This document shows, in pieces, positions 48,155-56,070 of a stretch of 64,000 nt of DNA. Source of the DNA: Salinisphaera sp. G21_0 (lineage in GTDB: Bacteria; Pseudomonadota; Gammaproteobacteria; Pseudomonadales; Endozoicomonadaceae); assembly GCF_017744115.1 (NCBI RefSeq), contig NZ_JAGHQW010000025.1, positions 28,340 through 92,339 on the forward strand. Reading direction: 5' to 3'. The translations under genes and the position numbers were made by a program. Position 1 is the first letter of the stretch. Each line of letters starts with the position of its first letter. The notes beneath the pieces are model-generated. The model ran no database searches and was not told the origin of the DNA. It saw only the letters and a program-made list of their open reading frames with translations.

Positions 48155-49560
48155 TGAAAAAAATACTATTGGTTCGAATACCTGCTCCAGTCAGCTCTGT
48201 TGATGCCAATACCGTTGTTCAGTGGGGAAAATTCACATCAACAGGCTCACTCCCTGGAGAACTCCATTTAACAGCGATCGATCAGCTCAGAGCAGCATGG
48301 TGTGCTGACGAGCCTGAAGATCGAGAGGACGTTGACCGTCTGCCGGATGAGGTGATTCTGCTCCTGGGGGGATCGCTTTGTTTGTATAAACACCTGACGA
48401 TTAATGCTGGCCAGAAAAAGCACCTGGCAACCGCACTCCCTTATCTGGTGGAGGAGCACCTGGCCCAGGATATTGAAACCATGCATATTGTTCATGGTTT
48501 TCCTGACAGGGACTTGCAGGTTTCTGTCGCCGGTATTCCCCATTCAACCCTACAGGCCATGCTGGCACTTTTTGAGGAACATCAGTTACCCCTTACCAGC
48601 ATCCTGGCTGAAATGCAGTTTCTGAAGGCTGAGCCGGGATATTCCTGCCTGATAATGGACAATGATGCTGTGATGATGGCCTCACCCGGTCGTGAAGGCG
48701 TTACCCTGAATTACGAAGCGCTCCCTTTCGTATTTCCGGATCATCCCGATCAGGGAGATCATCAACTCCCTGATACTCTGGCCAGCTCTCTCGATAATAC
48801 GGTTGCTGAAACAGTGGATGAGCTGCCCTCTAAAGTCAGATTGATGTTCTCTGACAACACGCTGGCGGTTGCCGTAACCAGAATGGATGAAACATCCGGT
48901 TTGCTTGCTGAGCGTGGTTGGCTCGTCGATAAGGTACCGCTTAAGCGCTCGGTCTTTGAGTATTTTGCCGGGCTCTATTTTGCTGAAAGGCACAACAATC
49001 AGCTGCTTGATTTCCGACAGGGGGCCTATCAGTGCCCGAGAAGAGCAGGGCGATTTATCAGGCGCTGGTGGCCCTTATTGGCCACAGCTGCTTGTTGGCT
49101 GGTCCTTGAGCTTGGACTGTCAGCCGCAGAAGGCGTGATTTATCAGAATAAGTCGGAATCGCTCTGGAGGGATTCCATAAAAAACTACCTCTCGGTATTC
49201 CCCAATGACCGACAAGCCCAGCAGGCACAAGCACGACAACAGATGTCTTTTAATGTTAAGCAAATAATGGAGCACCGCTTTCGTACTCTGGATACTCAAA
49301 CCTCCGAAACCCCTTTTCTATCCATGCTTCAGGCTCTTTCCCGTGTTTCTGGCACAATGGGCGACAAGGTAAAACTTGAGCCCAGGCATCTTGATTTCAA
49401 CGAGGCTACCGGTCAATTGGTCTATGAATTTGCAACCGGTGAGTTGGACACGGTGAACCAGCTTCTGGAAAAGCTCAATACTGTCGGCTTACAAGGTAAG
49501 CTGGATAACGCTAACCAGGGTAAGTCCGGTGTGATTGCCAGAGTTATGATCAGGAGATGA
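48154..49560 (+). CDS. gspL: Type II secretion inner-membrane protein GspL
   Basis: A 468-residue protein with a cytoplasmic actin-like domain (residues about 1-300; ALPYLVEEHLAQDIETMHIVHGFPDRDLQVSVAGI), one membrane helix (WWPLLATAACWLVLELGLSAAEG, about 305-327), and a periplasmic ferredoxin-like domain. It recruits GspE and binds GspM. Starts in a TAATG overlap with gspK. Confidence 0.92.
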   Translation: MKKILLVRIPAPVSSVDANTVVQWGKFTSTGSLPGELHLTAIDQLRAAWCADEPEDREDVDRLPDEVILLLGGSLCLYKHLTINAGQKKHLATALPYLVEEHLAQDIETMHIVHGFPDRDLQVSVAGIPHSTLQAMLALFEEHQLPLTSILAEMQFLKAEPGYSCLIMDNDAVMMASPGREGVTLNYEALPFVFPDHPDQGDHQLPDTLASSLDNTVAETVDELPSKVRLMFSDNTLAVAVTRMDETSGLLAERGWLVDKVPLKRSVFEYFAGLYFAERHNNQLLDFRQGAYQCPRRAGRFIRRWWPLLATAACWLVLELGLSAAEGVIYQNKSESLWRDSIKNYLSVFPNDRQAQQAQARQQMSFNVKQIMEHRFRTLDTQTSETPFLSMLQALSRVSGTMGDKVKLEPRHLDFNEATGQLVYEFATGELDTVNQLLEKLNTVGLQGKLDNANQGKSGVIARVMIRR

Positions 49561-49572
49561 TTGGGGGGAACC

Positions 49573-50085
49573 ATGCAAAAACTGAATAGCCTGCTAATGG
49601 CTAACCCGTACTGGCAGCACTGTAAATCCTGGTATGAAATGCGGCCTTCCGGAGATCGTAAAATACTCCAACTGCTTTTTACTCTGGTGCTTTCAGCACT
49701 CATCTATCTGCTGATTTGGGAGCCCATAAGCCAATGGTCAAAGGCTCAGAAAAGCAACTATCTCTATCAGCAGGAAATGAACACCTGGTTACACAATAAT
49801 TTACCCAGAGCCCGTGACCTGCAGAAAAATCAACAAAGAGCTTCACCCCGTCAGGAACTCTCTTCCATAGCTGCCAATGTTGCCCAACAGGCAGGTATTA
49901 CCCTGGGAAGAGTGCAGCCAGACCGCAAGGGTCTCTCGGTTTGGGTTGAAGATGCTGCCTACCAGAAACTGCTTAAATGGCTTGTCCTGCTGCAAACAAA
50001 GCATGGTGTTGCCATCCAGCAGGTGCGTATTGATCAGCTGAAAGAAGAGGGGCGGGTAAAGAGTTATATCCATCTGGGGGGCTGA
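49573..50085 (+). CDS. gspM: Type II secretion inner-membrane protein GspM
   Basis: A 170-residue protein with one N-terminal membrane helix (ILQLLFTLVLSALIYLLIWEPI), a coiled segment, and a periplasmic ferredoxin-like domain (LSSIAANVAQQAGITLGRVQPDRKGLSVWVEDAAYQKLLKWLVLLQ). ATG 49573 is preceded by GGGGGG; a TTG at 49561 is the alternative. It ends the operon. No gspN follows; the next features are tRNA genes. Confidence 0.9.
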   Translation: MQKLNSLLMANPYWQHCKSWYEMRPSGDRKILQLLFTLVLSALIYLLIWEPISQWSKAQKSNYLYQQEMNTWLHNNLPRARDLQKNQQRASPRQELSSIAANVAQQAGITLGRVQPDRKGLSVWVEDAAYQKLLKWLVLLQTKHGVAIQQVRIDQLKEEGRVKSYIHLGG

Positions 50086-50178
50086 GCAAAGCAATAAAAG
50101 ATTTACCCTGAGTTTGATGCTTATTTGTTATTCGAGATTCTTGTTCGAGGATTTTCCGGATGAATCCCGAAAAAGGGA

Positions 50179-50206
50179 TTGACACTATCTCTCGATTCGA
50201 TATTAT
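50179..50206 (+). promoter_or_regulatory. tRNA operon promoter
   Basis: TTGACA (50179-50184), a 16-bp spacer and TATTAT (50201-50206), followed by a GC-rich discriminator (CCGGCC). This is a strong sigma-70 promoter placed about 17 bp before the tRNA-Val gene and typical of stringently controlled stable RNA. Confidence 0.75.
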
Positions 50207-50222
50207 ACCGGCCACAAGCGCA

Positions 50223-50298
50223 GGGTGATTAGCTCAGCTGGGAGAGCATCTGCCTTACAAGCAGAGGGTCGGCGGTTCGATCCCGTCATCACCCACCA
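50223..50298 (+). tRNA. tRNA-Val (anticodon TAC)
   Basis: A 76-base cloverleaf with acceptor stem GGGTGAT/ATCACCC, D-arm GCTCAGCTGGGAGAGC, anticodon TAC in the loop of CTGCC..AGCAG, T-arm GGCGGTTCGATCCCGTC, and encoded CCA. Confidence 0.97.
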
Positions 50299-50299
50299 G

Positions 50300-50331
50300 C
50301 TAGAAACTAGTATCCAAGTACTAGAAACTAG
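50300..50331 (+). repeat. Duplicated 11-mer in the tRNA spacer
   Basis: CTAGAAACTAG occurs at 50300-50310 and 50321-50331. CTAGTA (50307-50312) and TACTAG (50319-50324) are also reverse complements, so the spacer can fold as a hairpin between the two tRNAs. Confidence 0.7.
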
Positions 50332-50336
50332 ATAGC

Positions 50337-50413
50337 GGACCGGTAGTTCAGTCGGTTAGAATGCCGGCCTGTCACGCCGGAGGTCGCGGGTTCGAGTCCC
50401 GTCCGGTCCGCCA
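50337..50413 (+). tRNA. tRNA-Asp (anticodon GTC)
   Basis: A 77-base cloverleaf with acceptor GGACCGG/CCGGTCC, D-arm GTTCAGTCGGTTAGAAT, anticodon GTC in CCGGCCTGTCACGCCGG, T-arm GCGGGTTCGAGTCCCGT, discriminator G and encoded CCA. Confidence 0.97.
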
Positions 50414-50421
50414 TACACCTT

Positions 50422-50460
50422 AACCCTTACGATACCTGTCGTGAGGGTTTTGTCGTTTTT
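50422..50460 (+). terminator. Terminator of the tRNA operon
   Basis: AACCCTTACGA (50422-50432) pairs with TCGTGAGGGTT (50439-50449), with one G-T wobble, followed by TTGTCGTTTTT. Confidence 0.85.
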
Positions 50461-50568
50461 AGAGTTTGCAAAAGAAAAAGCGGAAGAATTGTCCCTTTGA
50501 GTTCTCCGCTTTTTGTCTTTCAAGATTCGTGCGTTTGTTTAAAAATTCGCCGAAGTTTGCACGGGTGG

Positions 50569-51636
50569 TTAGCAGGCGCTTTTCCTGTAGGGTTCCGGGC
50601 TGGATTCAAAATGATCCCTGTCCTCACCTCTTTTGGCCAATACATAACTGTGCCCGTGTGATGCAATGACTTTGATATTGGAAGCAGGAATTCCTGACTG
50701 GTTTAATAACCTTGAAAGTCTCTGCCCTTTGGTAATATTGCCATTACCTCTATCAACTCCCGCGATAGCAATAACCAGAAGTCCTCTGAGAGGAGCCAGC
50801 AGTTCATATATTTTCTGGAAGAACTCTTTTGCCTGCTCTTCATCCTGGCGGTCAAACGTCTCAATAAAGGGAATGTATATCTGGTCAAATGTCTTTGAAG
50901 CCTCAGTTTGCTGTGATTGATTGTTATCGTTGACAGTGCTGTCATCCATAAGCTCACCCGGATCAGGTGTGATAACCTGCATTACCCTGTCATTAATCCA
51001 GTCCGTCAGAAAGTTATCAAAAACCCAGCCATAGGTTGGGTGAGTGCTTATTTGATCCGGGAATAGTTGAGATTGATCTGAGGGGTAGGGAAGGTTAAAA
51101 ATAGAGCGAAACACAGGCTCTTCATCGTAGATACCATTTAAGTCATTCAGCCAGTCCCTTAAATCACCGTAGTTTATATGGTCATCCTTGCTCAATATTC
51201 CTTGTGGCCAGGGATCGGACGGCGGGCTGTTCTTCATTGAGTAATTATCGTGAAGCCCTGAGGTCTGTTCAATGCTGATGCTGGTGTCGGGCGTCACTGC
51301 GGCTGACATATCAGTAGCCGTTGAGCTAATACTTCCAGTGTCTTGAGTATCTATTTCGCTCCGGGATAAACAGCCTGGAATAGCATTTTCGTCAAGCTCT
51401 ACTATTTGATAGTCGTTAAGTTCTTTGCTGTTAATTGGGGAGCTGTCGTGGATAGTACAAGAAGCCGAGAAATAAAGTGCTGCTGGTGAGGGTATCGGGT
51501 AAATGGGCAATTGTTGTTTTGCAGAGGCAATGTCAGACGGTGACATATCAAGCTGATTTATCGAGTCGATGGGGCTCAACTCACCGGTCAGTAAGGATTT
51601 GGCGCTGCCCGTAATCAGGGCTATCAGAGGAATCAT
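50569..51636 (-). CDS. Hypothetical protein downstream of the repeat protein
   Basis: An unrecognised 355-residue protein. The N-terminal half is Ser/Thr/Asp/Pro-rich and probably disordered. Residues about 150-250 (INYGDLRDWLNDLNGIYDEEPVFRSIFNLPYP) and 250-340 (FDQIYIPFIETFDRQDEEQAKEFFQKIYELLAPLRGLLVIAIAG...IPASNIKVIASHGHSYVLAKRG) look folded. The last part has alternating strands that resemble a small Rossmann-like unit, but no catalytic motif stands out. It starts in an ATGA overlap with the preceding gene, so the two are probably translated together. Its end lies about 110 bp from the tRNA terminator. Confidence 0.55.
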   Translation of the reverse strand: MIPLIALITGSAKSLLTGELSPIDSINQLDMSPSDIASAKQQLPIYPIPSPAALYFSASCTIHDSSPINSKELNDYQIVELDENAIPGCLSRSEIDTQDTGSISSTATDMSAAVTPDTSISIEQTSGLHDNYSMKNSPPSDPWPQGILSKDDHINYGDLRDWLNDLNGIYDEEPVFRSIFNLPYPSDQSQLFPDQISTHPTYGWVFDNFLTDWINDRVMQVITPDPGELMDDSTVNDNNQSQQTEASKTFDQIYIPFIETFDRQDEEQAKEFFQKIYELLAPLRGLLVIAIAGVDRGNGNITKGQRLSRLLNQSGIPASNIKVIASHGHSYVLAKRGEDRDHFESSPEPYRKSAC

Positions 51637-52775
51637 TTGTATTCGGTCGCTTCAGATGTTTGTGCTGATAAAACGGTCGCATGCTTACCAGTGATCTTCT
51701 CTTGTTCTTGATCACTGGTGTGCTTGAAAGCTTGATGGGAAGCACTCTGTAAAGCCTTCATTTTCAGGAACTGTTTCCGGGCTCGATAGGTAGCTTTCCC
51801 TTTTTCGGATTGTGTGTAAGCTCGTTTGGCAGCTTTTCCTCTTTCGGACTGTGAATAAGCCTTTTTGTAAGCCTTCCTTTTCAGAGATTGTTCCCAGGCT
51901 CGTTGGGTAGCTCTCCCTTTTTCGGAATGCCTGTAAGCTCGTCTGGCAGCTTTCGCTCTTTCGGACTGTGAGTAAGCCTTCAGGTAAGCCTTCCGTTCCT
52001 TGGATTGTGAGTAAGCCTTCTGGTAAGCCTTTCCTTTCTCTGAATGTGCGTAAGCCTTCCGGCTGGCTCTGCGGCAAGTCTTCCCCTTCTCAGAATTTTC
52101 CCAGGCTCGCTTCAAAGCCTTTCCTCTCTCCGACTGTGCCCAGGCCTTGTAGTAAGCCTTCCGTTTCTCAGCCTCTTCGACGTATGTCTTCCTTTTCTTG
52201 GCCTTGGTACAGGGGAGCTCTTTTCCGGGCTTAGCTTGAGTTTGTTTGGCAGTGCTTACTTTCCCGTGCTGTGCGTTAGCCTTTCGTTTAGGCTTATCAT
52301 GAGAGAGGGGCGGAGATTCACCAAGGCTGGAGGCAAGAGCGTTAAAATGCAACTCATTTCTTGCAGGAGGTATATTTTGTTGAAGCTGTTCACTATTTGT
52401 TCGAGGGTTGATTATAGAAACTGGCATTGCTCGCACAAAGCGAGGATCAACAATATGGTGATTATTGGGTAATGGATTAGGAACTTCACAAGGATTGTGA
52501 TGAATATTAATAACTGACGAGCTTTGAGAGTAAATAACCCTGATTGGCACTTTTTTAAAGCGGGAATCACTGAGTGGGTTATGGAGACTTGCACTACATG
52601 GAATCAAGTTGTTGAAATAATTACGGGGTTCAGTTTGACCAACTCGCAGCCCGAATACCATACTACTTTGCTGTGGACAGGCTTTAAAAACCAATTCACT
52701 GCCTGACATAACAGACTCATACGCTTTTTGAAATTCCGCATACAAGGAGTGTGAGGTTAAATAGGGATTAGTCAT
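51633..52775 (-). CDS. Protein with tandem 13-residue Lys/Ala/Tyr-rich repeats
   Basis: A 380-residue protein of unknown function. Residues about 205-350 consist of about ten tandem 13-residue units of the form (K/R)AY-x-QSE(K/R)GKA-x-x, for example KAYAHSEKGKAYQ, KAYSQSERAKAAR, RAYTQSEKGKATY. At DNA level this is a 39-bp repeat between about 51.75 and 52.16 kb. The units are positively charged and probably helical, which would suit binding to nucleic acid or an acidic surface; this is inference. The first 200 residues have Asn/Pro-rich and basic segments (HDKPKRKANAQHGKV) and no membrane helix. Overlaps the next gene by four bases. Confidence 0.65.
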   Translation of the reverse strand: MTNPYLTSHSLYAEFQKAYESVMSGSELVFKACPQQSSMVFGLRVGQTEPRNYFNNLIPCSASLHNPLSDSRFKKVPIRVIYSQSSSVINIHHNPCEVPNPLPNNHHIVDPRFVRAMPVSIINPRTNSEQLQQNIPPARNELHFNALASSLGESPPLSHDKPKRKANAQHGKVSTAKQTQAKPGKELPCTKAKKRKTYVEEAEKRKAYYKAWAQSERGKALKRAWENSEKGKTCRRASRKAYAHSEKGKAYQKAYSQSKERKAYLKAYSQSERAKAARRAYRHSEKGRATQRAWEQSLKRKAYKKAYSQSERGKAAKRAYTQSEKGKATYRARKQFLKMKALQSASHQAFKHTSDQEQEKITGKHATVLSAQTSEATEYK

Positions 52776-52869
52776 TGAATTATAGAATTAAAGGCTTACA
52801 GTGTGAGACCACTCGTTCTTATAAAAGTTCCTCTCTGATACAATCTGGTCAATACAAATTCTTCAAAAG

Positions 52870-52900
52870 CCAGCGCCTCATGAATGATGAGGACGCTGGT
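52870..52900 (-). terminator. Terminator of the ars operon
   Basis: CCAGCG-C-CTCAT and ATGAGGA-CGCTGG form a strong hairpin (about 52870-52898). In the minus direction it is followed by CTTTTG, 45 bp after the arsJ stop. Confidence 0.6.
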
Positions 52901-52943
52901 GGTTGGATGGTTGGGTTTAGCTGCTGTTGGGCAAGAATCGGTG

Positions 52944-54179
52944 TTACGGATTATGATCCGGCATCGTCAGTGAAATGATGGCAGTGAGCATGATAAAGAG
53001 TGAAGAGATCCACAGGCAGGCTGCCAGTCCTCCCCATTGAAAAGCCAATCCTGAAAGCACGGTCCCGGTTAAACGCCCCATGGCGTTGGCCATGTAATAA
53101 AAGCCAACATCCATAGATGCGCCTTCTTCCCGGGCAAAAGAGACTATCAGGTAAGAGTGCAGCGATGAGTTGATGGCGAAAACCCCGCCAAAAATCAGTA
53201 GGCCGATAATCAGACTCAACTGGGGATACCACTGGTATGTGATCGCCAGCGCCAGCAGGACCGACACCAGTAATAGTGTTGCTGACCATAATGCAAGGGC
53301 GGTGCGACTCTGGATATGCTGGTTCTCAGCCCCGGTAATTTTGGGCGCAAAACCCTGAACCAGGCCATAACCAATCACCCATATAGCCATGAAACTCCCC
53401 GTTTCCACATGGCTCCAGCCAAAAACGGCACTCAGGGATATAGGAAGGGCGATGACAAACCATACGTCCCGGGAGGCAAAGAGAAAAAGGCGGGCCGCAG
53501 AGAGCGTGTTGATGGCCTTGCTCTTGGAGAATATCTGGGTAAATTTGGGCTTACTGTGGGCTTTACCAAGGTCTTTTTGCAGCCATATCAGGCTGCCTGC
53601 CAGCACCAGGGTCAATACAGACGCCATGGTCAGCATGGCGCTCTGAAAACCAATCAGACTGAGCAGGGCTCCGCCCAGAAAGAAACCTGCACCTTTCAGG
53701 GCATTTTTGGACCCCGTCAAAATGGCTATCCAGCGATAGAGTTTTCCCGCCTGCTGGCTACTGACCAGGGTTTTTATGGAGGTCTTCGCGCTCATCTTAT
53801 TCAGGTCCTTGGCGATGCCTGAAATAGCCTGGGCAAACATCACCAGAGGTATAGACAGGAACTGGGCCGGGACTGACAGCATCAGCAAAGCGGTGATCTG
53901 CATAAACAGGCCGATATTCATGGTTCTGTTCAGACCGATTCGGGCACCCAGCCAGCCGCCAAGCAGGTTAGTGACTACCCCGAAGAACTCATAAAAGAGA
54001 AACAGCATGGCAATTTCCAAACCGGAATAACCCAGCGCATAGAAGTGGAGAACCACAAGCATGCGCAGGGCACCATCGGTCAGGGTGAAGTTCCAATAGT
54101 TGAAGGTGATAAGCGCATAATTTCTTATCTGTTGTTGCCGGAACTGCCTGGTGTTTTCAACGTGGGTAGTCTCAGTCAT
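52944..54179 (-). CDS. arsJ: Organoarsenical efflux MFS transporter ArsJ
   Basis: A 411-residue major facilitator with about 12 membrane helices. ArsJ exports 1-arseno-3-phosphoglycerate, which then decays to arsenate outside. The N-terminus NYALITFNYWNFTLTDGALRMLVVLHFYALGYS and AISGIAKDLNKMSAKTSIK are typical of the ArsJ family. The neighbouring GAPDH gene, sharing one base (TGATG), makes the proposed substrate, which strongly supports the call. Confidence 0.92.
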   Translation of the reverse strand: MTETTHVENTRQFRQQQIRNYALITFNYWNFTLTDGALRMLVVLHFYALGYSGLEIAMLFLFYEFFGVVTNLLGGWLGARIGLNRTMNIGLFMQITALLMLSVPAQFLSIPLVMFAQAISGIAKDLNKMSAKTSIKTLVSSQQAGKLYRWIAILTGSKNALKGAGFFLGGALLSLIGFQSAMLTMASVLTLVLAGSLIWLQKDLGKAHSKPKFTQIFSKSKAINTLSAARLFLFASRDVWFVIALPISLSAVFGWSHVETGSFMAIWVIGYGLVQGFAPKITGAENQHIQSRTALALWSATLLLVSVLLALAITYQWYPQLSLIIGLLIFGGVFAINSSLHSYLIVSFAREEGASMDVGFYYMANAMGRLTGTVLSGLAFQWGGLAACLWISSLFIMLTAIISLTMPDHNP

Positions 54180-55186
54180 CAGGAGTTTTCTCTGCCAACC
54201 TTGAGCGCCAGTTCGGCCGTACGACAGGCGTAGCCCATTTCATTGTCGTACCAGGCATAAATTTTTACCATGCGCTGATCAACCACCATAGTGGACAGTG
54301 CATCAATAATTGAAGAGCGCTGGTCGCCACGGTAATCGATGGAAACCAGGGGTCTCTCTTCATAACCGAGGATGCCGTTCAGTGAATCCCCGGCGGCGGA
54401 TTTCAACAGCTGATTAACTTCCTCCACCGAAGTATCCTGGGATACGTCAAACACCATATCGGTGATAGAAGCATTTGCCAGCGGAACCCGGATAGCATGG
54501 CCATTCAACCGACCCTCCAGGTCAGGAAAAATCTGAGTGATGGCGGTGGCAGAACCGGTTGTTGTCGGGATCAGGGACATGCCACAGGCACGGGCTCTTC
54601 TCAGGTCCTTATGGGGGGCATCCAGAATCGTCTGGGTATTGGTCAGGTCATGAACGGTGGTGATAGCGCCGCGGGTAATGCCAAGGTTTTCGTGAATGAC
54701 TTTAACAACAGGCGCTATGCAGTTGGTGGTGCATGAGGCGGCAGTGACAATGCGATGCTGGCTGGCATCATAGAGATTATCATTTACCCCCATAACCACA
54801 TTCAGAACACCTTCTTCCTTGACGGGGGCGGTGACGACCACTCGTTTAACGCCTTGCTCAAGATACTGGTTAAGTTTGGCTGTTGCCTTGTGAACACCTG
54901 TGGCATCGATCACCACATCACAATCCGACCAGTTTACGGCAGTGATCTCTTTTTCCTGAAAGCACTCAATACTCTGACCATTGATGAAAATATGTCGGTC
55001 ATCCGATGAAATGGTTTCCTGCCAGGTACCTTGTACAGAGTCAAATTCCAGCAGGTGGGCCAGTGTTGCGCTGTTCCCTGCCACGTCATTGATTCTGACG
55101 AACTCTATGTCCGGCCAGTGCCATGCAGCTCTCAGAGCAAGTCTGCCAATACGGCCGAAGCCATTAATACCTACTTTGATCGTCAT
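54179..55186 (-). CDS. ArsJ-associated glyceraldehyde-3-phosphate dehydrogenase
   Basis: A 335-residue GAPDH that in this context would use arsenate in place of phosphate to make 1-arseno-3-phosphoglycerate for ArsJ. The NAD motif [17 protein letters not shown] starts at the ATG of 55186 (an extension to 55252 is not credible). Catalytic [10 protein letters not shown] is present, as are [21 protein letters not shown] and the C-terminal [12 protein letters not shown]. Placed between arsR and arsJ in one operon; the usual central-metabolism copy must be elsewhere. Confidence 0.92.
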   Translation of the reverse strand: MTIKVGINGFGRIGRLALRAAWHWPDIEFVRINDVAGNSATLAHLLEFDSVQGTWQETISSDDRHIFINGQSIECFQEKEITAVNWSDCDVVIDATGVHKATAKLNQYLEQGVKRVVVTAPVKEEGVLNVVMGVNDNLYDASQHRIVTAASCTTNCIAPVVKVIHENLGITRGAITTVHDLTNTQTILDAPHKDLRRARACGMSLIPTTTGSATAITQIFPDLEGRLNGHAIRVPLANASITDMVFDVSQDTSVEEVNQLLKSAAGDSLNGILGYEERPLVSIDYRGDQRSSIIDALSTMVVDQRMVKIYAWYDNEMGYACRTAELALKVGRENS

Positions 55187-55190
55187 TTTC

Positions 55191-55529
55191 TTACTCCTTA
55201 ACAGGGCGGTCAGGCATTGATTCCAGCCGGTCGGTATCCTGCTGATACTCACTTTTCAGACAGTTTGAGTGGCGAAGGCCGTCAATGATTTTGTTCATCC
55301 AGCCGGGCAGGCTTTCTGCTACGGAATAGAAAATCCATTGATCTTTACGACGGGTTTTTAACAAACCGTGATTTCGCATTTGTGCCAGATGTCGGGATAT
55401 CTTGGGCTGTGGCTCATTAAGGGCAGATACCAGTTCATAGACACACAACTCACCTTGCCGGGCTATTAGCAGCAGGCAGCGGAGCCGAATTTCATCCGCC
55501 ATCATTTTGAAGAACTCAGGGGGTAGCAT
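55191..55529 (-). CDS. ArsR/SmtB-family repressor of the arsenic operon
   Basis: A 112-residue winged-helix repressor from ATG 55529. The DNA-binding region is [26 protein letters not shown]. The classical arsenite site ELCVCDL of E. coli-type ArsR appears here as ELCVYEL, with only one of the two close cysteines; other Cys are at positions 18 and 90. So the sensor site must differ or the inducer may not be arsenite in the classical way. First gene of arsR-gapdh-arsJ, with a perfect palindrome upstream. Confidence 0.88.
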   Translation of the reverse strand: MLPPEFFKMMADEIRLRCLLLIARQGELCVYELVSALNEPQPKISRHLAQMRNHGLLKTRRKDQWIFYSVAESLPGWMNKIIDGLRHSNCLKSEYQQDTDRLESMPDRPVKE

Positions 55530-55550
55530 CAAAATTACTCAAATATATGA

Positions 55551-55570
55551 ATATGCGAATATTCGCATAT
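55551..55570. promoter_or_regulatory. Perfect palindromic operator upstream of arsR
   Basis: ATATGCGAAT directly followed by its reverse complement makes a 20-bp perfect palindrome 22 bp upstream of the arsR start. Placement and symmetry fit binding of an ArsR/SmtB dimer for self-regulation. Confidence 0.75.
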
Positions 55571-55736
55571 CCAGGTTAAAATGCAAGTCCAATATGAGTG
55601 GGCTTATCACTCTCGGAGTAGTTGAGTCCTGGTAAGGAGCATGGCTGGATAAAGAAGCGTTGAATTAGAAAGGGTGTTCGTTATTGCGCGTTTAGAAAGC
55701 AACAGATCACACAGACAGCAAAGAGGGAGTTTGAAT

Positions 55737-55937
55737 TTACATAAGATAAAGCATTGCCATAAAGACAAAGCCGGGCAGAAAAAAACCAACAAGGGCTCCG
55801 GATTCCCTGTCGCCCCAATGTTTCTCAGTCACCTTGCCGGAGTAGTGGATGATAGCAATCCATGACAGCAGGCAGATAGCTGCAATCATCCAGCTGGTGG
55901 GTGTCATTCCCTCGATAATTTTCATCAGATTGAACAC
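55737..55937 (-). CDS. Small two-helix membrane protein
   Basis: A protein of about 66 residues with two hydrophobic helices (SWMIAAICLLSWIAIIHYSG and GALVGFFLPGFVFMAMLYLM) joined by a charged loop (KVTEKHWGDRES). A GTG at 55937 follows AGAGGG at a good distance; a TTG at 55955 and an ATG at 55925 are alternatives. I recognise no family. It lies between arsR and abgT on the same strand as abgT and after its terminator, so it needs its own promoter. Confidence 0.45.
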   Translation of the reverse strand: MFNLMKIIEGMTPTSWMIAAICLLSWIAIIHYSGKVTEKHWGDRESGALVGFFLPGFVFMAMLYLM

Positions 55938-56030
55938 AATCAGGAACCCTCTCAAGCATGGCTTACTAGAAAGATAGACCCTTTTTGATGAAATAAGTTC
56001 CCTTCCCGGGGAAAGGTGAAAAATGGTTAT

Positions 56031-56053
56031 AAAAAAAGGGGCCTGAGCCCCTT
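56031..56053 (-). terminator. Terminator of abgT
   Basis: AAGGGGC (56036-56042) and GCCCCTT (56047-56053) with a CTGA loop; in the minus direction a run of seven T follows. It lies 18 bp after the abgT stop. Confidence 0.9.
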
Positions 56054-56070
56054 AAAGAATGAGATGAATA

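Noticed and set aside
51633..52775. The 39-bp repeats as non-coding satellite DNA on the plus strand
   Set aside because: The minus-strand frame stays open through all units, keeps a regular 13-residue pattern, and overlaps the next gene by ATGA, so coding use is more likely.
50223..52775. An integrated mobile element at the tRNA genes
   Set aside because: No integrase, transposase or repeat of the tRNA 3' end was found in the window, so only the position is suggestive.
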